From Candidatus Tenderia sp. (lineage in GTDB: Bacteria; Pseudomonadota; Gammaproteobacteria; Tenderiales; Tenderiaceae): a stretch of DNA of 6,329 nucleotides. Under the pieces are notes generated by a model. The model made no database searches, was not told the origin of the DNA, and saw only the letters and a program-made list of their open reading frames with translations. Position 1 is the stretch's first letter. Every line of letters starts with the position of its first letter. This document shows positions 5,674 through 6,329 of this stretch, piece after piece. The stretch covers positions 1-6,329 of the forward strand of contig JASBUE010000065.1 in the NCBI GenBank assembly GCA_030148045.1. The letters run 5' to 3'. A program made the translations under genes and the position numbers.

Positions 5674-6018
5674 CTATTCCCCTTGACCAGTCAACAACCG
5701 GACCAACCACAACAGAATGGAGTCCAGCGCCCAAAGAAAGAGTGCGACAATCAACACCATCACCAGCACGATCGCAGTGGTTTGCAACGCCTCTTTCCGC
5801 GTAGGCCAGACAACCTTCTTGACTTCTGTTTGCGCGTCAGTCACAAAGCCCCAGGTTCGCTGACCAACAGCCGTCTGATAGGCGATCGCCAGAGACACAC
5901 CGATCATCGCCAACAAGCCAAGCACCCGCATCAGCAACGACTGGTCGGCAAAGTAATAAAACCCAACCACACCAGCGGCGGTGAATGCCACAGCTATTGT
6001 CAACTTAACCTTGTCCAT
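5674..6018 (-). CDS. secE: Preprotein translocase subunit SecE
   Basis: SecE clamps the two halves of SecY in the inner-membrane SecYEG channel and is essential for protein export. From ATG 6018 the protein is 114 residues, slightly shorter than E. coli SecE (127) and likewise with three predicted membrane segments, at about 5-23, 28-48 and 80-108. Before the third segment lies the conserved cytoplasmic amphipathic region, with EVKKVVWPTRKEALQTT at 65-81, which is the diagnostic SecE motif. The frame stays open upstream to 6078, but those 20 codons read through the tRNA-Trp gene (GVRFPPG is a translated T arm), so they are not protein. The GAGG at 6022-6025 supports ATG 6018. tRNA-Trp ends 30 nt upstream, and nusG starts 4 nt downstream. 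Confidence 0.97.
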   Translation of the reverse strand: MDKVKLTIAVAFTAAGVVGFYYFADQSLLMRVLGLLAMIGVSLAIAYQTAVGQRTWGFVTDAQTEVKKVVWPTRKEALQTTAIVLVMVLIVALFLWALDSILLWLVRLLTGQGE

Positions 6019-6021
6019 ACA

Positions 6022-6025
6022 CCTC
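6022..6025 (-). promoter_or_regulatory. Closely spaced Shine-Dalgarno of secE
   Basis: GAGG followed by UGU precedes ATG 6018, a spacing of only 3 nt after GAGG, shorter than at the other genes here (6-9 nt). It still favours this ATG over the in-frame start inside the tRNA. The tight spacing may lower secE translation. Confidence 0.6.
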
Positions 6026-6048
6026 AAATTTCTTAAAAGCCACCAGAA

Positions 6049-6124
6049 TGGCAGGCCAGGAGGGAATCGAACCCCCAACCTGCGGTTTTGGAGACCGCCG
6101 CTCTGCCAATTGAGCTACTGGCCT
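6049..6124 (-). tRNA. trnW: tRNA-Trp (anticodon CCA)
   Basis: This is a complete 76-nt cloverleaf that decodes UGG. The acceptor stem AGGCCAG pairs with CUGGCCU. The D arm is GCUC/GAGC around AAUUGGCA. The anticodon stem GCGGU/ACCGC encloses CUCCAAA with anticodon CCA. The variable loop is AGGUU. The T arm GGGGG/CCCUC (one G-U pair) encloses UUCGAUU. The discriminator is G and the 3' CCA is encoded (6049-6051). It lies between tuf and secE, an arrangement seen in many Gamma- and Betaproteobacteria but not in E. coli. No convincing promoter is visible between tuf and the tRNA, so it is probably cut from a tuf or secE-nusG transcript. Confidence 0.98.
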
Positions 6125-6136
6125 ATCCTGGTAACC

Positions 6137-6178
6137 AAAAACAGCAACAAGGGATGAGAGCGGCGGAGCCCTCACCCC
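6137..6178 (-). terminator. Probable intrinsic terminator or attenuator after tuf
   Basis: GGGGUGAG (6171-6178) pairs with CUCAUCCC (6151-6158), 8 bp with one G-U pair, around a GC-rich 12-nt loop that can fold a small GGC/GCC pair. It is followed by UUGUUGCUGUUUUU (6137-6150). The hairpin begins 22 nt after the tuf stop. It is a reasonable terminator for tuf, but the interrupted U tract may allow readthrough into tRNA-Trp and secE-nusG. Confidence 0.7.
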
Positions 6179-6200
6179 TCGTCAATTTCGCCGTGCTTCC

Positions 6201-6329
6201 TTATTCGATGATCTTGGAAACAACACCGGCGCCGACGGTGCGGCCACCTTCACGAATCGCGAAACGCAGACCTTCTTCCATGGCGATCGGCGCGATCAGG
6301 CTGACGGTCATGGCGACGTTGTCGCCGGG
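6201..6329 (-). CDS. tuf: Elongation factor Tu, last 42 codons (5' part beyond window)
   Basis: EF-Tu is the GTPase that brings aminoacyl-tRNA to the ribosomal A site. Only the C terminus is present: PGDNVAMTVSLIAPIAMEEG, LRFAIREGGRTVGAGVVSKI, then IE and TAA at 6201-6203. This is the end of beta-barrel domain 3, with RFAIREGGRTVGAGVV nearly invariant in bacteria. Position next to tRNA-Trp and secE corresponds to the tufB locus of E. coli. A second tuf copy elsewhere (near rpsG-fusA) is common in this group but cannot be seen here. Confidence 0.97.
   Translation of the reverse strand, partial: PGDNVAMTVSLIAPIAMEEGLRFAIREGGRTVGAGVVSKIIE

Noticed and set aside
6019..6078. Extended secE start giving a 134-residue protein
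   Set aside because: The extra 20 residues (GVRFPPG...) are translated tRNA-Trp sequence; the ATG at 6018 has an SD and gives a normal SecE.

Overview
The window is a conserved bacterial core locus for transcription, translation and protein export. Every gene lies on the minus strand. In transcription order (high to low coordinate) it holds the 3' end of tuf (EF-Tu), tRNA-Trp(CCA), secE, nusG, rplK (L11), rplA (L1), rplJ (L10), rplL (L7/L12) and the first 806 codons of rpoB (RNA polymerase beta), which runs off the left edge. All complete reading frames are intact. I translated the whole rpoB stretch by hand and found no frameshift or stop.

The proteins resemble those of Gammaproteobacteria: L10 begins MALNL, L11 carries NPSPPVGPALGQ, RpoB begins MAYSFTQKKRIRK, and L1 and L12 are close to their E. 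coli counterparts. The tRNA-Trp gene between tuf and secE is absent from this site in E. coli, where trpT lies elsewhere. With the moderately high GC content, this suggests a non-enteric gammaproteobacterium, possibly a Chromatiales-like environmental lineage. That placement is an inference from recalled sequences, not a phylogeny.

Layout: 6201-6329 tuf 3' end; 6137-6178 hairpin plus U-rich tract, a probable terminator or attenuator; 6049-6124 tRNA-Trp with encoded CCA; 5674-6018 secE; 5136-5669 nusG, 4 nt after secE; 4968-5135 a structured gap ending in a likely L1 translational operator; 4536-4967 rplK; 3838-4533 rplA, 2 nt after rplK; 3593-3837 a structured leader, the expected L10 feedback site; 3062-3592 rplJ; 2606-2989 rplL; 2421-2605 a gap with a strong attenuator-like hairpin; 1-2420 rpoB.

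The genes work together. SecE is part of the SecYEG export channel. NusG couples RNA polymerase to ribosomes and Rho. L11, L1, L10 and L12 build the L1 stalk and the GTPase-associated stalk, where EF-Tu acts. RpoB is the large catalytic subunit of the enzyme NusG binds. The gaps hold the expected control points: L1 feedback on rplK-rplA, L10/L12 feedback on rplJ-rplL, and partial termination that lowers rpoB expression relative to rplL.

I found no undescribed system, mobile element or CRISPR array. The points most worth a second look are a Leu at the RpoB position equivalent to E. coli Ser512 in the rifampicin cluster, and a set of mutually exclusive RNA pairings around the rplL-rpoB attenuator.
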